Below the pieces are notes generated by a model that did not search any database, was not told the origin of the DNA, and saw nothing but the letters and a program-made list of their open reading frames with translations. Positions 44,200-54,850 of a DNA stretch of 64,000 bases are shown here, one piece after another; position 1 is the first letter of the stretch, and every line of letters begins with the position of its first letter. The position numbers and the translations under genes were made by a program. The DNA is taken from the NCBI RefSeq assembly GCF_905220565.1, contig NC_059408.1, positions 14,942,508-15,006,507 on the forward strand, given 5' to 3'. This DNA is from Melitaea cinxia (taxonomy: Eukaryota; Arthropoda; Insecta; Lepidoptera; Nymphalidae).

Positions 44200-45989
44200 T
44201 ATAGACTAAAACAATTACTCAAAATTATTTATTGCTCAAAATTATATATTGCTCAAAATTATTATTATTAGTCACAAACTTGACAAATGTATATTAATAA
44301 ATAATAATCGATGATGTGTTGTGAAAATCAACTAAAGAACGGCAGGATTAAAATAATTTTCTAATGGTATTTATTTTAAGTTTCTACGGAAAGAAAATAA
44401 AAAAAAATTGCAGAGATTTGAAAAATTACTAAAATTACGCGTTTGAGTTAACAACGCAGCACGCAGGACGCGGGATTAGCTAGTCATATAGTCAGTAATA
44501 AAATCATTATATTTTGAAAGAGGAAATAAATAACAATTGTATACAAGCAATATCTGTTTCGAACATTTTATTTTTCTTTCATTTGTTAACTGTTTTGTAA
44601 ATACAGTAAAAATATTTTCCCGCAGGACGTAACGTTATCGGGTGTATAAAGTGAGCCAATCGTTCTAATTGTTACACAAGAGGACCTCGACGTACAAAGG
44701 CTTAATTTATTTACACCTATCTTAAAAGGACGTACGAAGCATCGTCCAGTAATATTCAAGCTAATCAGACCCTTACTACTCAAAATTTAAAGATCAAATT
44801 CGAATGCTCAAAATGTAATTCTGGACCATTATACGAATTCTTCTCCAAATTATGCTACATATGTGGTAATAGCTTTATGCGAATTTAGTCTTTATAGTGA
44901 AGTAATAACGTCGAAATATGGACTCCCTGATTTGCGATTTGCGTAACATATTTCTGAAATAAGATTAATTCCAACGTAATGAAACCTTTGTCAGGTTTAC
45001 ATTTGGGGATTAGAAATAATAAAATTCCTAAAATTCTTAATGGAATTTCGGTTTGAAATTTCTTTGGGACTATGGCTTGATTAATTTTGGTGTACCCATG
45101 ATACCCTCATCATTCAATCTCACATTTTCTGTTTCGTATGTTGACTTAACTTTGCTGCACATAAATTAAGCTGAAGTGTTTTTTCGATCGTTTTATAAGC
45201 ACATTCCATTATTAAAACTGGTGGAAAATAAGATTTCAAAAGACCCAAAATATACATTTTGTTTGTGTTGATAAAACGCGCTTTTATTATATACTTTATT
45301 GCACTCAAAAATACATATAGAAACATTTATGGCAAAGGTGGATTTATCTCTGAAAGAGATTTCTTCCAGTCAACCCATGGTCATGAGTAAGTGTTTCATA
45401 TAGCGAGGAAAACAGTGCAAGAAGTATTTATTAAGAAGAAAAAAAAAACACCAACAAAAATAATAAATAAATGATAATAAAATTTATATATATTTAAATA
45501 AAAGTAACATACTACATACTAACAAATACATATAAAGATACATACCGAAACACAAATATACATAAACATGTACATACTCACTATAATATATAAGTAAATA
45601 CATACATAACAAATACATTCTAGACAGATGATTACACTTTAGCTAGTGAAAGCAAATGTTTCTTTAATTCACAGTTACAGTTTGATACAAGTATTATAAT
45701 TATAACTATCACGAGCCACGTGCACGAGTCTCTTTAATGAGTAATATTGATTCACGAGTTTCTCAATGTTTGTTGTGCACAAGATCAATTAAATTGTTTA
45801 TTGTAAGCGTAACAGGTAAAATTTTTTGTATCTAAGATACTTTGTAAAATTGTGTGTAAGCGATATTGAATCTGAAAATTGTCTCTCTGTATGTAAGTCG
45901 CCTATAATGTTAACACTTAAAATGTATTTCATACTACTCGCGTCTAACTTAAAAGAAAATACTGTTGAGTTCGCAGATATCCAAAATAA
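44200..45989. other. AT-rich DNA
   Basis: 44217-44265 holds three short repeats of TCAAAATTATTTATTGC. 45510-45620 is rich in ACATA-type simple repeats. No gene signal. Confidence 0.4.
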
Positions 45990-46250
45990 ATAGATTTCTA
46001 AAATAAAAGCAGCCTAAGTTACTCCTTATTACATCAGCTATCTGCCAGTGAAAGTCTCGTCAAAATCGGTCTAGCCGTTTCAGATTAGCTGGAACAAACA
46101 AACAGACAGATATACAGACCGACAAACAGACGATCTAAGCGAAAAATGATATTTTGATATATGGATCGTGTATACATCAATACGCATTTAGTAAAAAGCG
46201 GTTATTTTAATATTACCAACATACACTCCAATTTTATTTATTTTTATAGA
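45990..46250 (-). mobile_element. Helitron family H3, CTAG end lost
   Basis: Shares AGCCTAAGTTACTCCTTATTACA, CAGCTATCTGCCAGTGAAAG, TAGCCGTTTCAGA and TTATTTTTATAGA|T with the complete copy 60501-60812. The minus strand starts A|TCTATAAAAATAAATAAAA. Confidence 0.8.
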
Positions 46251-46379
46251 TTAAAATGGTACACAAAGAATAAACAAAATGTGTATTATGTATATGTACC
46301 ATGAAATAAACATTATACAAGAAAACTTATAAAACATACAAATAAATAAATAAATAAATAACCATTAATTACCGCATCT

Positions 46380-46825
46380 TTTTAACCGACTTCCAAAAAA
46401 GGAGGAGGTTCTCAATTCAACTGTATTTTTTTTAATGTATCAATACATCAGAACTTTTGACTGGGTGAACCGATTTCGATAAATTTTATTTTAATTGAAA
46501 AGTGTTGCGTGTAATTTGGTCCCATTCAATTGATATATGGTCCCATTTAAATTTAATTGATACCATGGTATCTAATAATGCGTGTTTACTTGACAATTTT
46601 TTCGTAGACCTACGTTGTATTAAACCGCATAACTTTTTACTGAGTTTATCGATTTTCATTATTCTTACTTTAATCGAAAGCGAATGCTTGTCTTGTGGTC
46701 ACATTTAAATTTGTTTGAGATCTAATGACTAATGAGTAATCTTTGATAGCGCGTATTTACGTGACTGTTTATTACTTGTCAATGTAATTGAAGTCAGTTT
46801 TTTTTTGCGATCAAATACAATCATT
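46380..46825 (-). mobile_element. GAAGTCGGTT-family element, degraded
   Basis: TTAACCGACTTCCAAAAAAGG at the left, GAAGTCAGTTTTTTTTTGCGATCAAATAC at the right; the terminal hairpin is damaged. A short local duplication (GGTCCCATT) is seen near 46518-46550. Confidence 0.88.
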
Positions 46826-47219
46826 AATTACTTAAATTTGAAGTAAAAAATTAAATAAATAATTTACACGAAAAAAAAAAATTAAATTTTCTTTAATAAA
46901 AGTATGTTTTGCGAAGGGAAACTTCCAGAAAAATCTTTATTTTTCAACTGCAAATATATTAGACATAATATGGATTTAAAAAAGTCGCTAGGGGCCTTGC
47001 CCTTTTCACTTGTTCGACCCGAAAAAAGTTTAAGAGTATACCTTGAAAGCGTTTTCTTAAACTGAAAATTGATTGATTCGATATATCGCAAGTTTCAGAT
47101 GTTTTTATAGTCTCAAAACAAGTTAAAACTACTTATTGTCATGTTGTTATTGATACTATGGAATACTTTTCAAATTTCAATCAAAAACTTCAATTTAGGT
47201 ACATTAAGTCAATTTTGCT
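46826..47219. other. AT-rich DNA, nothing recognised
   Basis: No feature supported. Confidence 0.4.
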
Positions 47220-47462
47220 CATAATCTGGAATGTTCCAACTGAAAAAGTACCTAAACCTTATAGAAGATCACAACCATATAAAACTACTATCACGTAGTG
47301 ATGTGGTCTTGTGATGAATAAATAAGCTAGAGACATTCTTGAACCGTAGAGTTAGATAAGCCTATTGGTAGGCTTAATAATTAATTTGCTTGTGATACTC
47401 CTATTGTTGTAGATGTTCATAATCTACGGTAACTGCTTATCATCAAGTAAACCAATATTTTT
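47220..47462 (-). repeat. heavily decayed GTCGGCAAAC repeat
   Basis: AAAGTACCTAAACCTTATAGAAG, ATCACAACCATATAAAACTAC, GTAGATGTTCATAATCTACGG and TTATCATCAAGTAAACC follow the family order. One of the oldest copies. Confidence 0.5.
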
Positions 47463-47525
47463 CTGAACTAAATTATGTGTTACAGAAAAACATTCATTCG
47501 ACATTATATAATAAATTTGTTCCAG

Positions 47526-47658
47526 AACTGGGAAACTCCATTACCCTACAAATGTGTGCGGGCCGCTTTTCGAGGAGGAGCTCGAGTTCTGGGGGCTGGA
47601 TTCCAACCAGGTCGAACCGTGCTGCTGGTCGACTTACAGCATACACAGAGATACACAG
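47526..47658 (+). CDS. Shaw-family (Kv3) potassium channel, internal T1-domain exon
   Basis: A 133-bp exon bounded by TTTGTTCCAG|A (acceptor) and ACACAG|GTAATG (donor). It enters in phase 2, so its first base finishes the previous codon, and leaves in phase 0, giving 44 codons. They read TGKLHYPTNVCGPLFEEEL, then EFWGLDSNQVEPCCWS, then TYSIHRDTQ. This is the second half of the cytoplasmic T1 tetramerisation domain of Shaw-type channels. His5, Cys11 and Cys32-Cys33 of the exon form the exact H-x5-C-x20-CC signature that binds zinc between subunits in all Kv families except Shaker. The product is a subunit of a tetrameric voltage-gated K+ channel of the neuronal plasma membrane. WSTYSIHRDTQ favours the Shawl (Shaw-like) paralogue over Shaw itself, from memory of the fly proteins. 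There is no frameshift or stop. The preceding T1 exon and the following S1-side exon are not in the window, so the flanking introns are at least 47 kb and 16 kb. Confidence 0.93.
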
Positions 47659-47744
47659 GTAATGTAAATAATAAGCTAATAATTAAATAATGACAAATTT
47701 TGTCTTGCATGTTTTTTCTTTCCTTTAAACGTACATTTCTATTC

Positions 47745-47847
47745 TCCATTCGATTGTATTTTTTCATGTGTGTTATTGCCTTATAATCTTTTACTGGAAG
47801 TATCTTTTTTGCTGATTCTTTTTTATTCGAATCCTGGCATTTGTCAT
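47745..47847 (-). repeat. decayed GAAGTCGGTT-family fragment (left of LINE insertion)
   Basis: GTATTTTTTCATGTGTGTTATTG, ATAATCTTTTACTGGAAGTATC and GCATTTGTCATG follow a half of the family. The rest (AAAATTTGATCGG) resumes at 48269. Confidence 0.6.
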
Positions 47848-48259
47848 GTCACATACGGCACAGAGACGTGGACGCTGACGAAGGGTCTACGTTCACAAGT
47901 TTAACGTCGCTCAGCGTGCAATGGAATGGGTTATACGTCGGGTGTCAAAGATAGGATTAGAAATGAGATTATTTACGAGAGAACGTAAGTAACCGACATA
48001 ACCTGTAGAATAAGCAAGTTGAAATGACAGTGGGCTGGTCAGCTGTGCCGAAGGACCGTTGGCCGCTGGAGCAGACGTGTCCTGAAGTGGAGACCACATG
48101 TTGGTAAACGCAATGTGGGACGCACTCCGGCCCGCTGAACTGACGATCTACGCAAGACCGCCAGTGAAGGCTGGATGAGGATTGCGGAAAACTGGGATGT
48201 TTGGCGCAAACTTAGGGAGGCCTTTGTCCAGCAGTGGACTACGATAGGCTGAAGTAGCT
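47848..48259 (+). pseudogene. 5'-truncated RTE-type LINE insertion with 9-bp target duplication
   Basis: Conceptual reading gives TYGTETWTLTKGL, then RIRNEII, KLK*QWAG, RRTVGRWSRRVL, VGRTPAR*TDDLRKTA and WMRIAENWDVW, ending REAFVQQWTTIG and TGA at 48250-48252. This is the C-terminal region of RTE-clade reverse transcriptases, broken by stop codons and a short loss near the start. ATTTGTCAT flanks it on both sides (47839-47847 and 48260-48268). It lies only 190 bases downstream of the channel exon, in the same orientation. Confidence 0.9.
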
Positions 48260-48268
48260 ATTTGTCAT

Positions 48269-48570
48269 TAAAATTTGATCGGAACTTGAATAGTGAATAA
48301 AGAGATGAACATTTTTCTTAAATATGACTGTTATTCTTTTTTTAAAACTACCAATATCGACTAAAATAGTTAACAGCGTAAAAGACAGAAAAAGTAATTG
48401 GATTACTCTCTCGCACTACCCTCTGATATGGACACTTTACTGCTTAATGTCGCGGAAGTAGGCTAAACGTAGACTCAGTTTTATTGATTATAACACTGTA
48501 ATATCTGTGCTTTTTTCCGTTATATATATTTTTGAGGATAATCTTTACCCAAATTTCAACAAATTGTTGA
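48269..48570. other. remnant of interrupted repeat, then unassigned DNA
   Basis: The first 20-30 bases may continue the 47745 fragment. The rest is not recognised. Confidence 0.4.
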
Positions 48571-48905
48571 CTTCGCTTCAGCCTGTAATATCCCACTACT
48601 GGGCATAGGTCTCTTTCCCCATGTAGGAGAAGGATTATAGCTTAATCCACCACGCTGTTCCAACGCGGGTTGGCGGGTATATTCCCTACTATGAGTAATC
48701 AGGTGTGCATGATAACAACCAGGACTGACGGCTTAACGTGCTCTCCGAGGCACGATGGGGAGACCTACAAGGACTGGACAAACACCCAGATCACGGCAAA
48801 CACCCGTATGGCCAATACAAATGTTTGTCACGTGCGGGATCGAACCCGCAACCGCCGATGCAACAGGTACAATCCACGGCTGTACCGTTGCGCCAACGCG
48901 GCGTC
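48571..48905 (-). mobile_element. full-length tRNA-SINE type 2 with RTE-like tail
   Basis: On the minus strand: A box TTGGCGCAACGG, B box GGTTCGATCCCGC, the body (GTGTTTGTCCAG, GTGCCTCGGAGAGCACG, TTAAGCCGTC), and the tail GAGACCTATGCCCAGTAGTGG...TTACAGGCTGAAGCGAAG. The tail reads like an RTE C-terminus, which implies mobilisation by an RTE partner. Confidence 0.92.
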
Positions 48906-49009
48906 TTGTTGCAAATTGGCAAATTGTAGACTTGCTTGCTTGGCAAATTCTTGATATGTCGTGAATTAAACATACCTAATTTAAAATTTTGATACTACTA
49001 AAAAAGTCA

Positions 49010-49145
49010 ACAACCGCTCTGGTGTAGTGGTGCGTGTGCCAGGCGTTTACACATCGGCAGTTTGTGGGTTCGATTCCCGCTCGGGAAGGATACTGGTATT
49101 TGTACAAATATTTTTTCCGGTTTGGAAGTCGGTCCAAGTCACAGT
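49010..49145 (+). mobile_element. tRNA-SINE with alternative head, 5' part
   Basis: CCGCTCTGGTGTAGTGGTGCG (A box), TTGTGGGTTCGATTCCCGCTC (B box), ATTTGTACAAATATTTTTTCCGG. Same head as 56245-56575. The body is lost after the head. Confidence 0.85.
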
Positions 49146-50119
49146 ACTCAGATAAAACTTTATCTCTGAAGACACAAAGCCATACTTATGCGTATAAAAG
49201 GCCGTTTTTATACAAATATTCAAACCATTTAGAAGAAATAAGCCAAAAGGAAACGGGTAAAGAAATAGCAACACGTTCTCTGTAGTCTAACGAGAATACA
49301 AATGAGTATCTTTATTAATAAATTAAAAAAAATGTTTATTTCGACATTTCATTATAGAAACCTTTTTAATGCTTATTTTCGAGCCATTGATATACATAAT
49401 GATACCGTGTCTCATTTATTTTATTGATTTTTATTTTATTTATTCAGAAAAACTTACAGCTATATATAACAAATTAGAAATCCAATTAAAAACTAAAAGC
49501 CATTTAGAAGTTTTTACAATTAATAACTAAAGAATGCTATATTATTTAAGGCTTTGAGAGTAAAACAAAATTAAACTAAGGATGGTTCGAGACCTTAGCT
49601 GGATCATTAAACTGATAAGACATTATAAGCTATCAGAAGAGAAATATTCCGTATAAATATTATTGAGTATAATAAGCTACAATAAGTACATTACTTTTAA
49701 AAGGTCTTCTTTGTCTTGTGAAGATAATAAGTATTACCAGTGATCTAATGTAATACTTCAAATCTTAACACGATCTCCCACTTACCCCGACGCTGTCAAA
49801 TTGACAGGTATTATACTCCTTATTGCCTGACGAAAGAATTCACCGTTCCAGATTACTCTTTATTACAAAATAGACTTTCGTCCATTATGTTAAGGTTTAT
49901 TTTTGCGGGCTGTATTTACCATCTTGAACCTATTACCTCGCAAATTTACATAGTAAGAGCTCTGATTTTAGATTTTCATCATAATGAATTGGTTATAGGA
50001 TTCGATTTCGCTATCCTTTTGGTTCTAACGAGTTTGCGATGTTCTATTAAGATAATTAATCTGGTTCAGCTCGGTTTTAAAACATGAAAGTATATTAGTT
50101 TTGTTGGAGCATCATATCT
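49146..50119. other. AT-rich DNA, nothing recognised
   Basis: No feature supported. Confidence 0.4.
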
Positions 50120-50245
50120 CAAAAAATATTTAGTTATGTCAGCCGACTATGACCCATAACACAAGAATTAAGCTGTTTACCCTAGGAACAGATGACCGTG
50201 TGTGTGTGCTATAAGATATTTATATTTATTACAAATGTTGAAGTA
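50120..50245 (+). mobile_element. tRNA-SINE type 1, 3' part
   Basis: AAAAAATATTTAGTTATGTCAGCCGAC, AAGCTGTTTACCCTAGGAACAG, ATGACCGTGTGTGTGTGC. Confidence 0.85.
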
Positions 50246-50297
50246 CATTTTATAATCTTTTGAAAGTTTTATTTAAGCATACACATATATATACCTA

Positions 50298-50504
50298 CTA
50301 ACTGACCCCGCAAACGTTGCTCTGCCATAATCATATGTTATTAAACCCCTTAATCAACCCCTTATAATTTAGGGTTATGAAAAATAGATATTGGCCGATT
50401 CTCAGACCTGTCCGATATGCACACAAAATTTCATAAAAATCGCTCGAGCTGCTTCGGACGAGTATTGAAACTAAAATTGTGACACGAGAATTTTATATAA
50501 AAGA
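50298..50504 (-). mobile_element. non-autonomous Helitron (family H1)
   Basis: Complete in length. The minus strand starts A|TCTTTTATATAAAATTCTCG and ends GGGGTCAGTTAG|T, CTAG mutated to TTAG. The 3' stem-loop (GGCAGAGCAACGTTTGC) is partly preserved. Confidence 0.82.
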
Positions 50505-51067
50505 TAATATCACCGGGTAAATGGTCACGCTTTAAACAGAGAATAGTTAACTAAAACAAACGTTTTCGCAGAAACGCCATTTGTATGGAAATCTGCGAAA
50601 TGCGTCCAGTGGGAAGCATTTAAAAGATTTTATATCTCACTGAGGATTGGTTTTTCAAGGGCAATGCTATCAAGTAATAAATCCGGAATCCGAAGCTGTT
50701 GCGGTATCCCTTATCACTTTTTTGTCGATCGTAAAATCTTTTGTTGTTCCATCATATATTTTGTTTCTAGCCAAGTTCAGTTTATTTTTTTCTTCAAATG
50801 GTAATTTATATTATGGTACACAAACAATCTATACTGTTTTCCTGGTTTAAACAATAATTCCTTGAATCAATCACTTACTTCGGTTTTAATAATACAATAT
50901 TTAATTATAGATTTCAACATTTTAACGAACTAAATAAAAAAAAAAAAAACGTTGTAATTTTAGCATGAGTTAGTAATATATACTGTATTTGTTTACATCA
51001 GTTAGTTGTTGGTAATGATTAATTTCAATTTCGAAAATTAAATATGTAACCAAATACTATAGCAAAT
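50505..51067. other. AT-rich DNA, nothing recognised
   Basis: A 67-codon frame at 50647-50850 has no recognised motif. Confidence 0.4.
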
Positions 51068-51386
51068 CATTTTATAAGGCAGTAAAGAATATAGCCAACC
51101 CGTCTCTTCCCATGGGTATCGTAAGAGGCGACTAAGGGATATCACAGTTCCACTACCACCTTGGATCATATAAAACCCACCGATGGCGGGACAGCCTACC
51201 AACTGCTGGCTTTGAAATACACTGGCCGAAGACGGGCAGCAACGTCTTCGGTGGGGCAAAGCCAGGACTGCGCTCACCAACCCGTCTGTCCAGCGTGGTG
51301 ACTATGGGCAACACACATGAGTTCACGCCATGTTTGGCGTAACTGTGTAGGTATGTCCAGCAGTGGACTGCGATAGCCTGAACTGA
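51068..51386 (+). mobile_element. RTE-derived short element, sense orientation, diverged
   Basis: AGGCAGTAAAGAATATAGCCAAC, GGGTATCGTAAGAGGCGAC, CCAACTGCTGGCTTTGAAATAC, GAGTTCACGCCATG, GTATGTCCAGCAGTGGACTGC. Clearly older than the copies at 331, 958 and 32104. Confidence 0.82.
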
Positions 51387-51714
51387 TTTTATAAACCTTT
51401 TCAAAGGATCACTGCGAGGGTTCCTTCAAAAACGAGTTCATTGGTTAAGAGTCAGATCATTAATCAGTCTGTACTTGGACGTAAGTTATTAGTTTTTACT
51501 TTAAATTGAACGCCAATACGGTTCCATTAAAGTTTGCAAACATGATATTCATCTTGTGATATATGCTGTATACTGCATATCACGAAAGAAATACTGCAAG
51601 AAATTAGACTTCCTCTTTGAAGCTAAGATTTAAGTTCTAATTCCTTTTATTAGGATATGTTGTTCTTTGACCAGCACAGTGGAACATTAACATGATGTTT
51701 TTTTTTTAAACTAT
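51387..51714. other. unassigned DNA
   Basis: Contains a short palindromic GATATATGCTGTATACTGCATATC near 51558-51580. Confidence 0.4.
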
Positions 51715-52101
51715 TAATAATAATAACAAATGCTTCACACTCAACGTATCCCCCAGTAGGATTTTCTCCTGTGTTGGGGGTCCGAAAACACATACAATAC
51801 ATAAACACAACGCCCAGACCACGACTAACGTCTATATGGTCGATACATATGTTTGTCGTGAGCGGGAGCCGAACCCACGACCGCCAGCGTAACTCTCTCT
51901 CTTGTCGGTCCCTCATGTCTGAGGATCGTGGTTAGCATCAGGGTTGCATCTGGAGCGGATGATTTGCCTCCACCGGTCTCTGTCCATGGCGTCTTTTACG
52001 ACCATGTATAACTTAGTGGCAGATGAGTTTTTGACCTGGTCTGCCCATCTCGTTGGTGACCGCCAGCGTAACAGCCAGTGCTATTACCGCTGCGCTAACG
52101 C
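51715..52101 (-). mobile_element. tRNA-SINE type 3, interrupted
   Basis: 51715-51893 and 52058-52101 are the body and head of one SINE (CCCCCAGTAGGATTTTCTCC ... GAGCGGGAGCCGAACCC ... CAGCCAGTGCTATTACC). They are split by the 164-bp insertion at 51894. Confidence 0.88.
51894..52057 (-). mobile_element. 164-bp 5'-truncated LINE insertion with 15-bp target duplication
   Basis: GACCGCCAGCGTAAC occurs on both sides (51879-51893 and 52058-52072). On the minus strand the insert reads RWADQVKNSSATKLYMV, then KDAMDRDRWRQIIRSRC, NPDANHDPQT and a stop. This is the WADD/W-x2-A-x-DRxRW region at the C-terminus of an RTE/R1-type reverse transcriptase. It ends with GGACCGACAAGAGAGAGA, a short (GA)n tail. 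Confidence 0.93.
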
Positions 52102-52131
52102 GTATATTATTATAGTTTATTTTTTATTATG

Positions 52132-52388
52132 ACTAACCCGTTGGCACTGTTTGTAGTGACCCTGCTTTCTGCTCCTAGGGTTGTGGGTTCGATTCCCACC
52201 CCGAGTCTGTTTGTAATGTAAATATTTATTTATATAATTATGTATTATTTATAAGTATGTTTATTTCAATAAAAAAAATATGTAGCTATACCAGTCGACT
52301 GTTATTTATAACACAATCATTAAGTTGTTTACTTTAGGAACAGACGACCGTGTGTTTATTGTGTAGATATTTATTATTATTATTATTT
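52132..52388 (+). mobile_element. full-length tRNA-SINE type 1
   Basis: Head ACTAACCCGTTGGCACTGTTTGTAGTG (A box), TTGTGGGTTCGATTCCCACC (B box), CCGAGTCTGTTTGTAATG, TCAATAAAAAAAATATGTAGC, GTCGACTGTTATTTATAACAC, AGGAACAGACGACCGTGTG, then an (ATT)n end. Best reference copy in the window. Confidence 0.92.
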
Positions 52389-53267
52389 TTAACAACATCC
52401 ACGGGGTCTCAGTTGCCCATCCCATTTGTACTACATAAAATATTTGTTTTATTATCGGCGAACGTTTTTTTTACACTAGTTTGATTTCAGACCAGCAATT
52501 CTAAAACTGTCTAGAATTGCTAGGATGGTCTAACACTGACAGATTTTTCATTATATATTTAAAGATAATAAATAAAATATATAATAACACATTTGTTTGT
52601 TTCTTTGTTTTAAGTTATCGACACACATGTACATATATAAATTATATGTTACATTTACATGCACTACTTTATTATCATATACACGTAAAATAGTGATTTT
52701 TTATGATAAAGTGTGGAGCGTGGTCTCCTAAGCATATATCTTCTTCTTCTTGGTTTTTTTGCTTCTCCATGGTTAACATGATGTTCCAACTCTTATATTT
52801 TATAACTATTAATCGATGTAATGAATAATCAAAAGAACAATTTTGAACATCATTATTTATTATTGATGGATGGATACTTGAATTTAATGATCAGTATTAC
52901 ACAAATCTATAAGAACCTTTAAATGTATAAAAATGAACGAAAATAGGATTTCGTTCAATAAGACGGCTAAGCTGTCACTGAAGGTACGTTTTCTTCTTTT
53001 TATCTAACAAAGGACAAAAAGTATCAAGCCTCGTTATCTCGATTGCATTGACCCTTCGTTTATTGGCTATTAAGACTATCCTTGCTGTATTACGTTATTT
53101 TCATTCGTTCATTTCAAACTATCAAGAATTCGTTCGGCCAAGATTGTGACTAGCAAGAAAATGGTAGAAGGTACAAACAAAAGACGGACCTTCACCCATC
53201 TGTTCAATGGATGAAAATTACTTTTATATTTTATTTCATTTATTAAAAAAAATCGCGTACGAGTTGT
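52389..53267. other. AT-rich DNA
   Basis: A 17-codon ATG frame at 52933 runs into a donor-like AAG|GTACGT, but it is short and unsupported. Nothing else. Confidence 0.4.
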
Positions 53268-53684
53268 CTGAAAAATTCTCAATTCAATTCAATCAGTTCT
53301 TAATTTGATTGTATTTTTTTAAAAGTACTAATGGCAAAAATAGTCGAGTAACTACGCGTTATCAAAGATTACTCAAAAAGTAGTAATCAGATCTCAATAA
53401 AATTTATATGTGACCACATGACAAACATCAGCTATCGATTAAATTAAAAATTATCAAAATCTTTCTTTCCAACAAAAAAAGAATTATCAAAATCGGTACA
53501 CCCAGTAGAAAGTTATGCGGTATAATACAATGTAGGTCGACGAAAAAAGCGTCAAGTAAAAACGCATTATTAGATATAACTCGAAAAGTAGTTGTTAGAT
53601 CTTAAATAAAAGTTCTGATGTAACATACATTAAAAAAAATACAGTCGAATTGAGAACCTCCTCCTTTTTTGGAAGTCGGTTAAA
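53268..53684 (+). mobile_element. GAAGTCGGTT-family element, rearranged
   Basis: ATAGTCGAGTAACTACGCG, TGTGACCACATGACAAACATC, GGTACACCCAGTAGAAAG, ending GGAAGTCGGTTAAAAAGG. The 5' end is replaced by an inverted piece (AATCAGTTCTTAATTTGATTGTA). Confidence 0.82.
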
Positions 53685-53734
53685 AAGGAAGGCAAAGATC
53701 TTAACATTAGCGTATATATAACAATACGTATGAG

Positions 53735-53842
53735 TAATATGATTTATATATAATAATGCGTATTTACTTGACTTTTTTCTTCGATATACTTTACGTTTTT
53801 TTAGTAATCTTTAATAATACGTATTAAATTAACTTGACTATT
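53735..53842 (-). repeat. GAAGTCGGTT-family fragment, left of LINE-tail insertion
   Basis: ATAATGCGTATTTACTTGAC, TTTTTTAGTAATCTTTAATAATACG, TTAACTTGACTATT. Resumes at 54159. Confidence 0.75.
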
Positions 53843-54158
53843 GATTTAAAGTTTTTATTAAAAAAATAATAATAGATAAAACGTATCATTCAGTGCAGGA
53901 TAATATATTTGATAAAGATGTGTGAACTTAGTGGCGCTGTAATTCATAAAAGATATTACTAATTTTGTAATAAAATACAGTCTATGTATTATTTTCAAAA
54001 GCGGAGTTTCTTGCCGATTCTTCTCTGAAGAATCTACATTCCGAATCCGTGGTATCTTTACTTTTAAATACCAATTAATCACTCTAAAATTAAATTTTTG
54101 TAAAATGACAATTCAAAAGTGCTCTTTGGGCCTATTTGAATAAAGTTTGTTTTTGATT
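53843..54158 (+). mobile_element. non-LTR retrotransposon 3' tail
   Basis: GTTTCTTGCCGATTCTTCTCTG, GAATCTACATTCCGAATCCG, GACAATTCAAAAGTGCTC and CCTATTTGAATAAAGTTTG end in TTTTTGATTTTATAG. Better preserved than 5230-5425. It sits inside the element 53735-54245. Confidence 0.8.
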
Positions 54159-54245
54159 TTATAGTTTCTTTCGTCTACCTACGTTGTATTACTTGTCGAT
54201 GTAATTTAAGTCGGTTTTTTTTTTCGTTTGCGAGCAAACTCTATC
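54159..54245 (-). repeat. GAAGTCGGTT-family fragment, right of insertion
   Basis: TTCGTCTACCTACGTTGTATTAC, AAGTCGGTTTTTTTTTTCG, GTTTGCGAGCAAAC hairpin intact. Confidence 0.88.
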
Positions 54246-54252
54246 ATTATAC

Positions 54253-54402
54253 AACTAGGTCAGCAAACAGATCATCTGATTGTAAGCGATTACCGTAGCT
54301 TATAGATGCCTGTAATACCAGAAGCATAGCGTGTTGCCGACCTAAGCCCCAATTCCCCCAGGAGCTTTGGTCACCCTACTCACCATAGAAACACAAGACT
54401 GT
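54253..54402 (+). repeat. GTCGGCAAAC repeat, left part, split by insertion
   Basis: ACTAGGTCAGCAAACAGATC, GCGATTACCGTAGC, CCCAGGAGCTTTGGTCACC, ACACAAGACTG. Confidence 0.88.
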
Positions 54403-54738
54403 TTATAATTGTGTTTGCTCGCAAACGAAAAAAAACCGACTTCAATTACATCGAAGAGTAATACAACGTAGATCGACGAAAAAATAGTCAAGTAACTACG
54501 CGTTATCAAAGATTACTCAAAAAGTAGTTATCAGATCTCGATAAAATTTATATGTGACCACATGATAAACATCAGCTTTCGATTAAATTAAAAATTATCA
54601 AAATCGATACACCCAGTAAAAAGTTATTGCATATTTTCGAGAGTTTTCCTCGATTTCTCAAAAGTTCTGATGTAACATACATAAAAAAAAAATACAGTCG
54701 AATTGAGAACCTCCTCCTTTTTTGGAAGTCGGTTAAAA
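54403..54738 (+). mobile_element. GAAGTCGGTT-family element, deleted middle, nested
   Basis: TATAATTGTGTTTGCTCGCAAACG to TTTTTTGGAAGTCGGTTAAAA. The inner part jumps from CTCGATTTCTC to AAAAGTTCTGATG. This is the second case of this family landing inside the GTCGGCAAAC repeat (see 17424). Confidence 0.9.
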
Positions 54739-54850
54739 AGTAGTATTATTTAGCTGTGATCTTGTGTAAGGTCCCAGTTCCTTTCCCCAGTTGAGCTGCA
54801 CCAAATTTTTAACAGGACATTTCCCGCTGCGCCTTACTATTTGGGTTAGG
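54739..54850 (+). repeat. GTCGGCAAAC repeat, right part
   Basis: AGTAGTATTATTTAGCTGTGATC, GTGTAAGGTCCCAG, CCCGCTGCGCCTTAC. Confidence 0.85.

Noticed and set aside
48670..48964. Three overlapping plus-strand frames of 63-94 codons.
   Set aside because: All lie within the full-length type 2 SINE and are antisense to it.
49019..49090. tRNA-like sequence with A and B boxes that might be a functional tRNA gene.
   Set aside because: No proper acceptor stem or anticodon arm can be drawn, and it is the head of a repeated SINE. The same holds for the heads at 2071, 42540, 48890, 52140 and 60220.
52933..52985. Small ATG frame ending at a donor-like AAG|GTACGT, considered as an exon.
   Set aside because: Only 17 codons, no domain, AT-rich context, and nothing upstream or downstream to splice with.
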